A DNA stretch of 64,000 nucleotides. It comes from Endozoicomonas arenosclerae (GTDB lineage Bacteria > Pseudomonadota > Gammaproteobacteria > Pseudomonadales > Endozoicomonadaceae). Positions 56,498 through 64,000 of the stretch are shown here, piece by piece; position 1 is the stretch's first letter; each line of letters begins with the position of its first letter. Both the position numbers and the translations under genes were made by a program. The notes under the pieces are model-generated. The model did no database searches. It had not been told where the DNA came from and worked only from the letters and a program-made list of their open reading frames with translations. The stretch spans positions 1 to 64,000 of the forward strand of contig NZ_LASA01000121.1 in the NCBI RefSeq assembly GCF_001562015.1, written 5' to 3'.

Positions 56498-58018
56498 TTA
56501 TAAACTGGGTAACAACCCATCAGAAACAAATGCATTTAAACGACTACTGGTAATTAATTGCCCGGCCTTTTCAATATCTGGAGAGAAATAACGATCCTGA
56601 TCATAGAAAGGCACATCCTTTCTTAAAAGCTTCATAACTTCCTGTAAAGGCTCTGAAGTCAGATAAGGCTTTCTTAAATCAACCCCCTGACCCGCGGCTA
56701 ACAGCTCAATACCCAGAATAGAGCCGGTATTGGCGTTGATTTCTCTCAGCCTCCTGGCTCCATAAGTGGCCATAGACACATGATCTTCCTGATTGGCCGA
56801 TGTAGGTAAGCTATCGGTTACGGATGGATGAGACAGACAACGATTTTCACTGGCCAGGGCAGCTGTTGTGTTATGAGCAATCATGAAGCCGGAATTGACA
56901 CCACTGTTCTCAACCAGAAAAGGGGGTAAGCCACTCAGATGGTGATCCACCAGTAATGCCACCCTTCTTTCACTGATGGCACCGATTTCACAACTGGCCA
57001 GTGCCAATGCCTCAGCAGCCATTCCAACAGGTTCAGCATGAAAGTTCCCCCCGGAGAGCACTTCATTCTCCTGGGCAAATACCAGAGGGTTGTCCGAAAC
57101 AGCGTTGGCCTCAATCTCCAGCAGTCGGGCAGCGTGACGAATCTGCTCAAGACAAGCCCCCATCACCTGTGGCTGGCAACGCAACGAATAAGGATCCTGA
57201 ACTTTGTCACAATGCTCATGGGCATGCTCAATATCACTGTGATCCAATAGTGCCCGATAGGCTTCTGCCACATGAATCTGACCTGGCAGACCTCTGGCTT
57301 TGTGGATACGCTCGTCAAAGGGTTTTCTGCTGCCCATGGCAGCCTCAAGTGAAAGGCTACCCGCAACAATGGCCGACGCCATCAGATCTTCAGCACCAAA
57401 AAGCCCCTCAAGCGCAAATGCTGTGGAAGCTTGAGTACCATTGAGCAATGCCAGACCTTCTTTCGGGGCCAGACTAAGAGGTTCCAGCCCTGCTGCTGCC
57501 AGTGCTTCAGTCGCTGAAACTGTTTTCCCTCTAACTCTGGCAAAACCTTCACCCAGTAATAAACAGCTCATGTGTGCCAGAGGAGCCAGATCACCACTGG
57601 CACCTACCGAACCTTTTTCCGGAACACAGGGCAACACATGGGCATTGACCAGGGTAACCAGAGCATTGATCAATTCTGGCCTGACACCGGACATTCCTCT
57701 GGCCAGGCTGTTGATCTTCAACACCATCATCAAACGAACAGTGTTGTCTTTCATCCACTCCCCCACCCCGGTTGAATGGGAAAGCACAATACTGCTCTGA
57801 AGTTTTTCCAGATCGTCTTCAGCAATGCGAGTGCTGGCCAACATGCCAAAGCCGGTGTTTATACCATATACCGTCTTGTTATCACTGATGACCTGCTGAA
57901 CACATTCAAGACTCTTCTGAATGGCTTCATAACAGCTTTGTTCGAGTTCAATTTTTACGGGTGACCGACTGAGTTCTCGCAACTGCTGAAGGGTCATTTC
58001 CCCTGGAGTAATGATCAT
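56498..58018 (-). CDS. hutH: Histidine ammonia-lyase HutH
   Basis: HutH turns histidine into urocanate and ammonia, the first step of the hut pathway. The 506-residue protein begins [13 protein letters not shown] at 58018, sharing the A of the hutU TGA (TGATG). It has [28 protein letters not shown] whose ASG triad forms the MIO cofactor, and [14 protein letters not shown]. All catalytic landmarks are intact. Confidence 0.97.
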   Translation of the reverse strand: MIITPGEMTLQQLRELSRSPVKIELEQSCYEAIQKSLECVQQVISDNKTVYGINTGFGMLASTRIAEDDLEKLQSSIVLSHSTGVGEWMKDNTVRLMMVLKINSLARGMSGVRPELINALVTLVNAHVLPCVPEKGSVGASGDLAPLAHMSCLLLGEGFARVRGKTVSATEALAAAGLEPLSLAPKEGLALLNGTQASTAFALEGLFGAEDLMASAIVAGSLSLEAAMGSRKPFDERIHKARGLPGQIHVAEAYRALLDHSDIEHAHEHCDKVQDPYSLRCQPQVMGACLEQIRHAARLLEIEANAVSDNPLVFAQENEVLSGGNFHAEPVGMAAEALALASCEIGAISERRVALLVDHHLSGLPPFLVENSGVNSGFMIAHNTTAALASENRCLSHPSVTDSLPTSANQEDHVSMATYGARRLREINANTGSILGIELLAAGQGVDLRKPYLTSEPLQEVMKLLRKDVPFYDQDRYFSPDIEKAGQLITSSRLNAFVSDGLLPSL

Positions 58019-59694
58019 CAAACGTCCTCCATGGGTAGATGGAGACCGTTTTCCTGAGCGCATTCTCTGGCTATATCATAACCAGCATCAGCGTGTCTCA
58101 TAACACCGGTTCCCGGATCATTCCAGAGCACCCTGGAAAGCTTTTCCCTGGCCTGATCTGTACCGTCAGCAACAATCACCACACCCGCATGCTGACTGTA
58201 CCCCATACCCACACCGCCACCATGATGCAGACTCACCCAGGTGGCACCTGATGCTGTATTCAGCAGTGCATTCAGTAATGGCCAGTCAGATACAGCATCA
58301 CTGCCGTCTTTCATGCTTTCTGTTTCACGGTTGGGGCTGGCCACTGAGCCAGAATCCAGATGGTCTCGGCCAATTACCACTGGAGCCTTCAGTTCGCCAC
58401 TGGCCACCATATCATTGAAAGCCATACCTAAGCGGGCTCTGTCTTTCAGACCAACCCAACAGATTCGAGCGGGCAACCCCTGAAACTCGATTCTTTCTCT
58501 AGCCATATCCAACCAGTTATGCAGGGAAGGATTGTCAGGGATCAACTCCTTAACCTTCTGGTCGGTTTTATAGATGTCTTGCGGATCTCCGGATAATGCC
58601 GCCCAACGGAAGGGTCCAATGCCCTGACAGAATAGCGGCCGGATATAGGCAGGAACAAAGCCCGGAAAATCAAAAGCATTCTCTACGCCTTCGTCTTTAG
58701 CCATCTGGCGAATGTTGTTTCCGTAATCCACCGTTGCTGCACCACTCTCCTGAAGCGCCAGCATCGCTTGAACCTGAACAGCCATGGATTGCTTGGCAGC
58801 TTTCACGACTTCCGACTCATTTTCCTGACGTTTCTGAGCTGCCTGCTCCATAGTCCAGCCTTGAGGCAGATAGCCATTCAGAGGATCATGTGCAGAGGTT
58901 TGATCTGTCACCACATCAGGAGTAACACCACGTGCTACCAGATCAGGAAAAATATCTGCAGCATTGCCCAGAAGACCCACGGAAACAGCACGACCTTCAG
59001 AATGAGCTTGCTCAATAATGGCCAGGGCTTCATCCAGAGTCCGGGCTTTTTCATCGAGATAACGGGTTTTCAGACGGAAATCGATTCTGGATTCATCCAC
59101 TTCACAAGCCAGCATCGAGAAACCGGACATAGTGGCAGCCAAAGGTTGAGCCCCTCCCATGCCGCCAAGGCCGCCGGTCAGAATCCACTTGCCCGCAGCC
59201 TGGCCATCAAAATGTTTGCGAGCCATGGCGGCAAAAGTTTCATAGGTGCCCTGAACAATCCCCTGGGAGCCGATGTAGATCCATGAACCTGCAGTCATCT
59301 GGCCGTACATCATCAGCCCCTGACGATCCAGCTCGTTGAAATGCTCCCAGTTACCCCAGTGAGGTACCAGATTAGAGTTAGCTATCAGAACTCTGGGCGC
59401 ACCTTCATGGGTTTTGAAAACGCCTACTGGCTTGCCTGACTGGACCAGCAGGGTTTCGTCCGGTTGCAGACTCTTGAGAGTTGAAACGATGCGGTCGTAG
59501 CACTCCCAGTTTCTGGCAGCCCTGCCTATTCCCCCATAAACGACGAGGCTCTGAGGGTGCTCTGCCACCTCAGGGTCCAGGTTGTTCATTAACATTCTAA
59601 GAGGAGCTTCGACCTGCCAGTTGCAGGTAGAAAGATCAGTACCCCGTGGTGCACGGACAGTACGTTGAGGATCAAACCGATTGCCTTGACTCAT
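58018..59694 (-). CDS. hutU: Urocanate hydratase HutU
   Basis: HutU hydrates urocanate to imidazolone propionate using NAD. The 558-residue protein has [40 protein letters not shown], the NAD-binding [15 protein letters not shown] and [19 protein letters not shown]. It is cotranscribed with hutH and diverges from hutI. Confidence 0.97.
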   Translation of the reverse strand: MSQGNRFDPQRTVRAPRGTDLSTCNWQVEAPLRMLMNNLDPEVAEHPQSLVVYGGIGRAARNWECYDRIVSTLKSLQPDETLLVQSGKPVGVFKTHEGAPRVLIANSNLVPHWGNWEHFNELDRQGLMMYGQMTAGSWIYIGSQGIVQGTYETFAAMARKHFDGQAAGKWILTGGLGGMGGAQPLAATMSGFSMLACEVDESRIDFRLKTRYLDEKARTLDEALAIIEQAHSEGRAVSVGLLGNAADIFPDLVARGVTPDVVTDQTSAHDPLNGYLPQGWTMEQAAQKRQENESEVVKAAKQSMAVQVQAMLALQESGAATVDYGNNIRQMAKDEGVENAFDFPGFVPAYIRPLFCQGIGPFRWAALSGDPQDIYKTDQKVKELIPDNPSLHNWLDMARERIEFQGLPARICWVGLKDRARLGMAFNDMVASGELKAPVVIGRDHLDSGSVASPNRETESMKDGSDAVSDWPLLNALLNTASGATWVSLHHGGGVGMGYSQHAGVVIVADGTDQAREKLSRVLWNDPGTGVMRHADAGYDIARECAQENGLHLPMEDV

Positions 59695-60132
59695 GAAAGG
59701 GTTACCTCACGATGCCTATAGCTAAATGAGCGCCAGTGAAATCACTTAATTCTTTTGGAAGTCATGATTCACAGACAGCTGTGATGTTTGATAAGGCCTG
59801 CACTCGATGATGAGTAACAAACCCGATTTTTATTGTTCTACTGACCCAGTGTACCGGGTGACAGTTTGGATTTGGAAGCCTGAAAGATAGTCAGACTTCC
59901 GGAAGGAACTCTATCACAGGGTTTTGAAGCTGTTTACCCTCTTTTCATTGGACTGAAGAGTACCTTCAGACTTCTTTGATCTAGCAGGGCAGACATTGAC
60001 AAAGGCTAGAGGTAGCATAGAGTGACAGCATTTTTTTCCGCGAACATTCAATAATTCAAGATTGCTCACCCTCAAAAGGGGTGAAAGATTGTGCAGTCAA
60101 CCCTGGCTGTAAATACACTCTCGGAACGCTCT
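59695..60132. promoter_or_regulatory. hutU-hutI divergent control region
   Basis: The 438-base gap has no gene. Inverted repeats occur at 59769-59784 (TCACAG-N4-CTGTGA), 59841-59864 (CTGACCC with GGGTGACAG, imperfect) and 59874-59900 (GGAAGCCTGA with TCAGACTTCC). These are candidates for a hut repressor such as HutC, but none matches a consensus I can vouch for, and no hutC gene lies in this window. Confidence 0.4.
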
Positions 60133-61392
60133 ATGACAAAAATAACGGGCAACTGTGACCTACTGATCAACAATGTCCATCTCGCCACCATGGACCCTGA
60201 TGTTGATAGCCATTACGGTGAAATCCTTAACGCCGCTGTCGTCATTCATGAAGGTATTATCCAATGGCTAGGGTCTTCTGATCAGCTGCCTGACAACCTT
60301 CAGCCTGAGAAAACCATCAATGGACAAGGGCAATGGCTAACTCCCGGTCTGATCGACTGCCATACCCATCTGGTTTATGCCGGAGATCGCTCCCGAGAAT
60401 TTGAGCAAAGACTGGAGGGCGTCAGCTACAGCGAAATTGCCCGACAGGGTGGCGGTATCATGTCAACGGTCAATGCCACTCGCCAATGCAGTCTCGATCA
60501 ACTGATTGAACAATCCCGACCCCGTCTTGAAGCCCTTATTAGTGAAGGTGTGACAACCGTAGAGATCAAATCCGGTTATGGTCTCAACCTGGAAACAGAA
60601 CTGAAAATCTTAAAAGCAGCCAGAGAGCTCGAACAACAATACCCGGTCAGAATTGAGAAAACGTTTCTGGGCGCTCACACTCTACCTCCCGAATATTCTG
60701 GCAAGGCGGACGAATACATCCAGACAGTCTGTGAAGAAATGCTTCCGGTTGTAGCTGAAGAAAAACTGGCATCAAGTGTGGATGTCTTCTGTGAAAACAT
60801 TGCATTCAATCTGCAGCAAACGGAGCAAGTTTTCCAGAAAGCCAAGAATCTCGGCCTCAGGGTCAAGCTACATGCGGAACAGCTTTCCGACAGCCAGGGC
60901 ACACAACTGGCGACCCGCTACAAGGCTCTCTCTGTCGATCATCTGGAATATCTGGGAGACGAAGGAGTGAATGCACTGGAGAACAGCACAACAGTTGCTA
61001 CATTATTGCCAGGGGCTTTTTATTTTCTCAGGGAAACCCGGCTCCCACCGATCGATAAACTGCGCGCGTCAGGTATCCCCATGGCTCTGGCAACGGATCT
61101 AAATCCCGGTACTTCTCCTCTGGCATCTTTACGACTGATGATGAATATGGGTTGCACCCTGTTCGGCTTAACCCCTTCTGAGGCACTGGCAGGCGTCACC
61201 CGTAACGCCGCCAGAGCAGTCGGCCTTCAGGACAAAATGGGGATAATCAGAGCAGGCTACCAGGCAGATCTGGCGCTCTGGCCTGTTCAAAACCCGGCGT
61301 CACTGGCAGCCACTCTCAATGGCGAGAAACCTTCACTCACTGTGTTTGAGGGTAGAGTGCTTCAGAGTATGACAAGATCAATGAACCGCTGA
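60133..61392 (+). CDS. hutI: Imidazolonepropionase HutI
   Basis: HutI hydrolyses imidazolone propionate to formiminoglutamate. The 419-residue amidohydrolase has the metal-binding TPGLIDCHTHLVYAGDR, EIKSGYGLNLETELK, GAHTLPPEY, KLHAEQLSD and ATDLNPGTSP. The ATG at 60133 matches the usual distance to CDLLINNVH. An in-frame GTG at 60091 with a better AGGGG element would add 14 residues, so the start is not settled. Confidence 0.95.
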   Translation: MTKITGNCDLLINNVHLATMDPDVDSHYGEILNAAVVIHEGIIQWLGSSDQLPDNLQPEKTINGQGQWLTPGLIDCHTHLVYAGDRSREFEQRLEGVSYSEIARQGGGIMSTVNATRQCSLDQLIEQSRPRLEALISEGVTTVEIKSGYGLNLETELKILKAARELEQQYPVRIEKTFLGAHTLPPEYSGKADEYIQTVCEEMLPVVAEEKLASSVDVFCENIAFNLQQTEQVFQKAKNLGLRVKLHAEQLSDSQGTQLATRYKALSVDHLEYLGDEGVNALENSTTVATLLPGAFYFLRETRLPPIDKLRASGIPMALATDLNPGTSPLASLRLMMNMGCTLFGLTPSEALAGVTRNAARAVGLQDKMGIIRAGYQADLALWPVQNPASLAATLNGEKPSLTVFEGRVLQSMTRSMNR

Positions 61393-61494
61393 GAAAACCG
61401 AGTCACTGAAATCGAACAACCCGGGAGACAGGCGGAGAGTGGGCAGCGCCAACACTATTCTCAGCCATCCCCTAAAGAAGAGTGCCCACTTCCC

Positions 61495-62469
61495 ATGTCT
61501 GAGTTAAAACCTGTAGAACCCAACATCTGGACCGGTCGGGTTGACCATGATGGTGAGCCACGATTGACACAACGCTGGCATCAGAAAATCAAACCTTACT
61601 CAGAACACTCGGGCTCCCGAGGTCTGGCTCTGTTGGGACTGGCCTGTGATGAAGGCGTCAGGCGAAATCATGGCAGGATGGGAGCAGCCAAAGGCCCTGA
61701 CCTGATTAGAAAGTGCCTTGCCAACCTTCCCTGGAACCGGGAGGACACACTCTTTGACCTGGGTAATGTCACCTGTGAAGATGGCGACCTCGAGTCGGCC
61801 CAGAGCAAGTTCAGCCAAACTCTGGTGAAAACACTTCAGGATGGCATGTTACCCGTGGGTCTGGGCGGTGGGCACGAAATAGCCTGGGGCAGTTTCAAGG
61901 GGTTGGCAGATTATCTGATTCAGGATCACAAAACCCCTAAAGGCCTGAATATTGGCATCATCAATTTTGACGCTCATTTTGACCTGAGAAAGCCGGAAAA
62001 AGGTGCCAGCTCAGGTACGCCCTTCTGGCAGGTGGCACAGTTCTGCGAACACCAGAACCTGGACTTCCACTACATGTGTCTGGGGATCAGTCGCAGCAGT
62101 AATACCCAGGCGCTGTTTGATCGGGCAGATGAACTTAACGCGGCTTATATCACTGACGATCAGGTGCACAGAGACAATCTGGATTTTCTGATTGAAGAAC
62201 TGACTTGCTTTACCTCTATGGTCGATCACGTCTATCTGACCATTGACCTTGATGTTTTCCCTTCTTATCAGGCTCCCGGTGTCAGTGCCCCGGCCGTAAA
62301 GGGTATCCCCCTGGAAATAGCTGCCACTCTTCTTCAGACCATTAAGGAGAGTGCAAAAGTCAGAGTCATGGATATTGCCGAATACAACCCTGAATACGAC
62401 CATGACCTGCGCACAGCACGACTGGCAGCCTGGCTTGTTCACCAGTTAACCGATCAGTCTGAACCCTGA
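61495..62469 (+). CDS. hutG: Formimidoylglutamase HutG
   Basis: HutG hydrolyses formiminoglutamate to glutamate and formamide. The 324-residue ureohydrolase has the manganese motifs GLGGGHEIAWG, NFDAHFDLR and TIDLDVFPSYQAPGVSAP. It follows hutI by 102 bases and completes the four-enzyme route. Confidence 0.96.
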   Translation: MSELKPVEPNIWTGRVDHDGEPRLTQRWHQKIKPYSEHSGSRGLALLGLACDEGVRRNHGRMGAAKGPDLIRKCLANLPWNREDTLFDLGNVTCEDGDLESAQSKFSQTLVKTLQDGMLPVGLGGGHEIAWGSFKGLADYLIQDHKTPKGLNIGIINFDAHFDLRKPEKGASSGTPFWQVAQFCEHQNLDFHYMCLGISRSSNTQALFDRADELNAAYITDDQVHRDNLDFLIEELTCFTSMVDHVYLTIDLDVFPSYQAPGVSAPAVKGIPLEIAATLLQTIKESAKVRVMDIAEYNPEYDHDLRTARLAAWLVHQLTDQSEP

Positions 62470-62591
62470 GCAAAAAACTTTGGCGGCATAATGAATGATG
62501 CGATGAGTCCCTAAAAGATGACTGAACCTTAACAGTATTGAAACATTGTGCGAGAATCGGGACTCTTCGATAAAGATTATATGAGCGCACA

Positions 62592-63698
62592 ATGGAGAAA
62601 CCCCGTCGTATTTGGGTGACCACGTTACTTTTTTCGCTGACGTTTCTGGCTATGGTCACCCTTGTCCCCTGGTACGGTTTCACTCACGGCTTCGAGCTGC
62701 GTGAATGGATCGTTGCCGGATTGATCCTCATGTTTAACGGCACTGCCATTACGGCGGGCTACCACCGTCTATGGTCCCACAAAGCTTATCAGGCACACTG
62801 GTCGCTGAGACTCTGGTTTGCCCTTTGGGGTGCCATGGCGACCCAGAACAGCATCATGAACTGGGCATCGGGCCATCGTCGCCATCACGCCTTTGTGGAT
62901 GACTACGATAAAGACCCCTACTCCGCCAGCCGTGGTTTCTGGTTCTCTCACATTGGCTGGATGCTGCGTGACTATGCCCCTAAAGCGGGTGATTTATCCA
63001 ATATCAAGGACCTGCAAAGAGACCCCATTGTCACCTGGCAGCAAAAATACTACGTCCCCCTGGTACTGCTGATGAATATCGGGGTGCCTGCCCTGATTGG
63101 CTTCATGATGGGTGATGTTGTCGCCATGCTGCTTCTCGGTGGCGTGCTACGTCTGGTACTGAGCCACCACTTTACCTTCTTCATTAACTCACTGGCCCAT
63201 ATCTGGGGCAAGCGTCCCTACACAGACAAGAACACTGCCCGCGACAATGGCTTCCTGGCTCTGGTCACCTGGGGCGAGGGTTACCACAATTACCATCACA
63301 TTTTTCAGTATGACTATCGCAACGGCATTCGTTGGTGGCAGTTTGATCCCACCAAATGGTTGATTTACGGCTGCTCCAAGATCGGTCTGACGGGTAGTCT
63401 CAAGCGTGTCAGTGACTATCGTATTGAAAAAGCCCGGATCGACATGCAGTACAAATACGCCAGCCAGAAACTGACTTGCCAGATTGCCCTGCAAAAGCTG
63501 GAAGAACAGTATGAACTGGTCAGCAGCACCTGGCATGACTGGTACAAGCTGCGTCAACAATGGGTTGAGCACAAGACTGAAGAACTGAAACAGAACTGGG
63601 AAAACTCAGACCTGCACAAACAGTATGAAGAAATGAAATTTTCAATGCAGGAACAACAGAAGCGCTGGCAACTGGCCAGAGCGGGTCTTCTGACCTGA
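62592..63698 (+). CDS. Acyl-CoA / fatty acid delta-9 desaturase
   Basis: This 368-residue membrane diiron desaturase has the three histidine boxes HRLWSH, HRRHH and HNYHH and several membrane helices. The final ~90 residues form a charged coiled coil (LQKLEEQYELVSSTWHDWYK), as in related gammaproteobacterial desaturases. It probably introduces a double bond into saturated acyl chains to control membrane fluidity. CoA versus phospholipid-bound substrate is unresolved. Confidence 0.92.
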   Translation: MEKPRRIWVTTLLFSLTFLAMVTLVPWYGFTHGFELREWIVAGLILMFNGTAITAGYHRLWSHKAYQAHWSLRLWFALWGAMATQNSIMNWASGHRRHHAFVDDYDKDPYSASRGFWFSHIGWMLRDYAPKAGDLSNIKDLQRDPIVTWQQKYYVPLVLLMNIGVPALIGFMMGDVVAMLLLGGVLRLVLSHHFTFFINSLAHIWGKRPYTDKNTARDNGFLALVTWGEGYHNYHHIFQYDYRNGIRWWQFDPTKWLIYGCSKIGLTGSLKRVSDYRIEKARIDMQYKYASQKLTCQIALQKLEEQYELVSSTWHDWYKLRQQWVEHKTEELKQNWENSDLHKQYEEMKFSMQEQQKRWQLARAGLLT

Positions 63699-63717
63699 TA
63701 GAAACACCTTTCCAACT

Positions 63718-63747
63718 CAGGGTATAAGTCCAAAGACTTATACCCTG
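63718..63747. terminator. Terminator hairpin between convergent genes
   Basis: A perfect 13-bp stem (CAGGGTATAAGTC and GACTTATACCCTG) with a four-base loop lies between the desaturase and the PepSY gene. It has no U-tract, but its strength and position favour termination. Confidence 0.65.
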
Positions 63748-63757
63748 CCCCCTTGCC

Positions 63758-64000
63758 TCAATCGTCTGGACGATCGGATACCACTTCACCAGTGTCCGGA
63801 TTCACTTTCAGCTCTCTTTTTTCATCGCCCTTGTAAGCTTCTACCTCCCATAACCCATCATCCATGGATATATCTACAATGGGTCGATACCCTTGGTCTT
63901 CAAGCATTTTGATGATCTGGGACAGAGGCTTACCCACAATTTGAGGGGGCTTGGCAAAAGAGGAGGAACAAAATGCCATGATCATGGCCACAAAAAACAC
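63758..64000 (-). CDS. PepSY-domain secreted protein, 5' end cut by window
   Basis: The visible 80 residues contain the end of a signal peptide (MAFCSSSFAKPP). A small PepSY-like domain follows (LSQIIKMLEDQGYRPIVDIS, EVEAYKGDEKRELKVNPDTG) with an acidic end. Secreted PepSY proteins are thought to inhibit peptidases or bind ligands. The true start may lie beyond base 64000; ATG codons at 63985 and 63979 are possible starts within the window. Confidence 0.75.
   Translation of the reverse strand: MFFVAMIMAFCSSSFAKPPQIVGKPLSQIIKMLEDQGYRPIVDISMDDGLWEVEAYKGDEKRELKVNPDTGEVVSDRPDD

Noticed and set aside
59730-59760. Partial match GAAATCACTT to the dispersed hairpin arm
   Set aside because: The second arm and the conserved tail are both missing.

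Overview
This 64 kb window is ordinary chromosome from a gammaproteobacterium of moderate GC content. The gene order of the backbone resembles Pseudomonas and Oceanospirillales chromosomes, and a marine, animal-associated lineage such as Endozoicomonadaceae would fit. That placement is an inference from gene order, gene content and two host-flavoured genes, not from a marker-gene search. No tRNA, 16S/23S rRNA, transposase, integrase, phage gene or CRISPR array was recognised.

Layout. 0-12 kb: the start of rluD diverges from bamD, followed by yacG. An unknown protein with kinase-like motifs comes next, then a Nudix-ThiE fusion, argJ, aroA, secA and an M23 murein peptidase. 12-31 kb: a complete division and cell-wall (dcw) cluster is read on the minus strand, in the order mraZ-rsmH-ftsL-ftsI-murE-murF-mraY-murD-ftsW-murG-murC-ddl-ftsQ-ftsA-ftsZ-lpxC. 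Most of its junctions overlap by 1-29 bases. 31-37 kb: RNase P RNA and a secreted protein of unknown function, then rsmI divergent from lpoA-yraN-diaA-dolP. 37-42 kb: an accessory block (grcA with an FNR/Anr-like box, a class I glutamine amidotransferase, a rhodanese lipoprotein, a small lipoprotein, an FMN reductase) separates dolP from sspA-sspB. 42-47.6 kb: metNIQ methionine ABC importer, a yjiH-yjiG pair and a TauE/SafE permease. 47.6-56.4 kb: a mosaic of single genes (tdk, psuG, an OprP/O-type porin, a GNAT enzyme, an S1-domain CvfB-like protein, a 3-hydroxyisobutyrate dehydrogenase, a eukaryote-like type I isopentenyl-diphosphate isomerase, a MarR regulator, a peroxiredoxin and a secreted cupin). 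56.5-62.5 kb: a histidine utilisation locus with hutU-hutH divergent from hutI-hutG. 62.6-64 kb: an acyl-CoA/fatty-acid desaturase and the end of a PepSY protein.

How the genes work together. The dcw block supplies the cytoplasmic peptidoglycan precursors (MurC-F, Ddl, MraY, MurG) and the septation machinery (FtsZ, A, Q, L, I, W). LpxC starts lipid A synthesis. LpoA, DolP, DiaA, BamD and SecA add penicillin-binding-protein activation, outer-membrane upkeep, replication timing and envelope export. The hut genes convert histidine to glutamate. metNIQ imports methionine.

Most worth a second look: (1) the 415-residue protein at 2413-3660, with H-N-x4-N and I-D-F-G motifs like lipid- or effector-type kinases; (2) the eukaryote-like Idi at 53447-54196, divergent from a MarR regulator, with a 16-bp palindrome between them; (3) a 26-codon signal-peptide-like ORF in the secA leader; (4) dispersed and nested inverted repeats at 23076-23126, 41330-41390, 37407-37452 and 47691-47797; (5) the secreted unknown beside rnpB; (6) a structured, terminator-bearing leader upstream of metNIQ.
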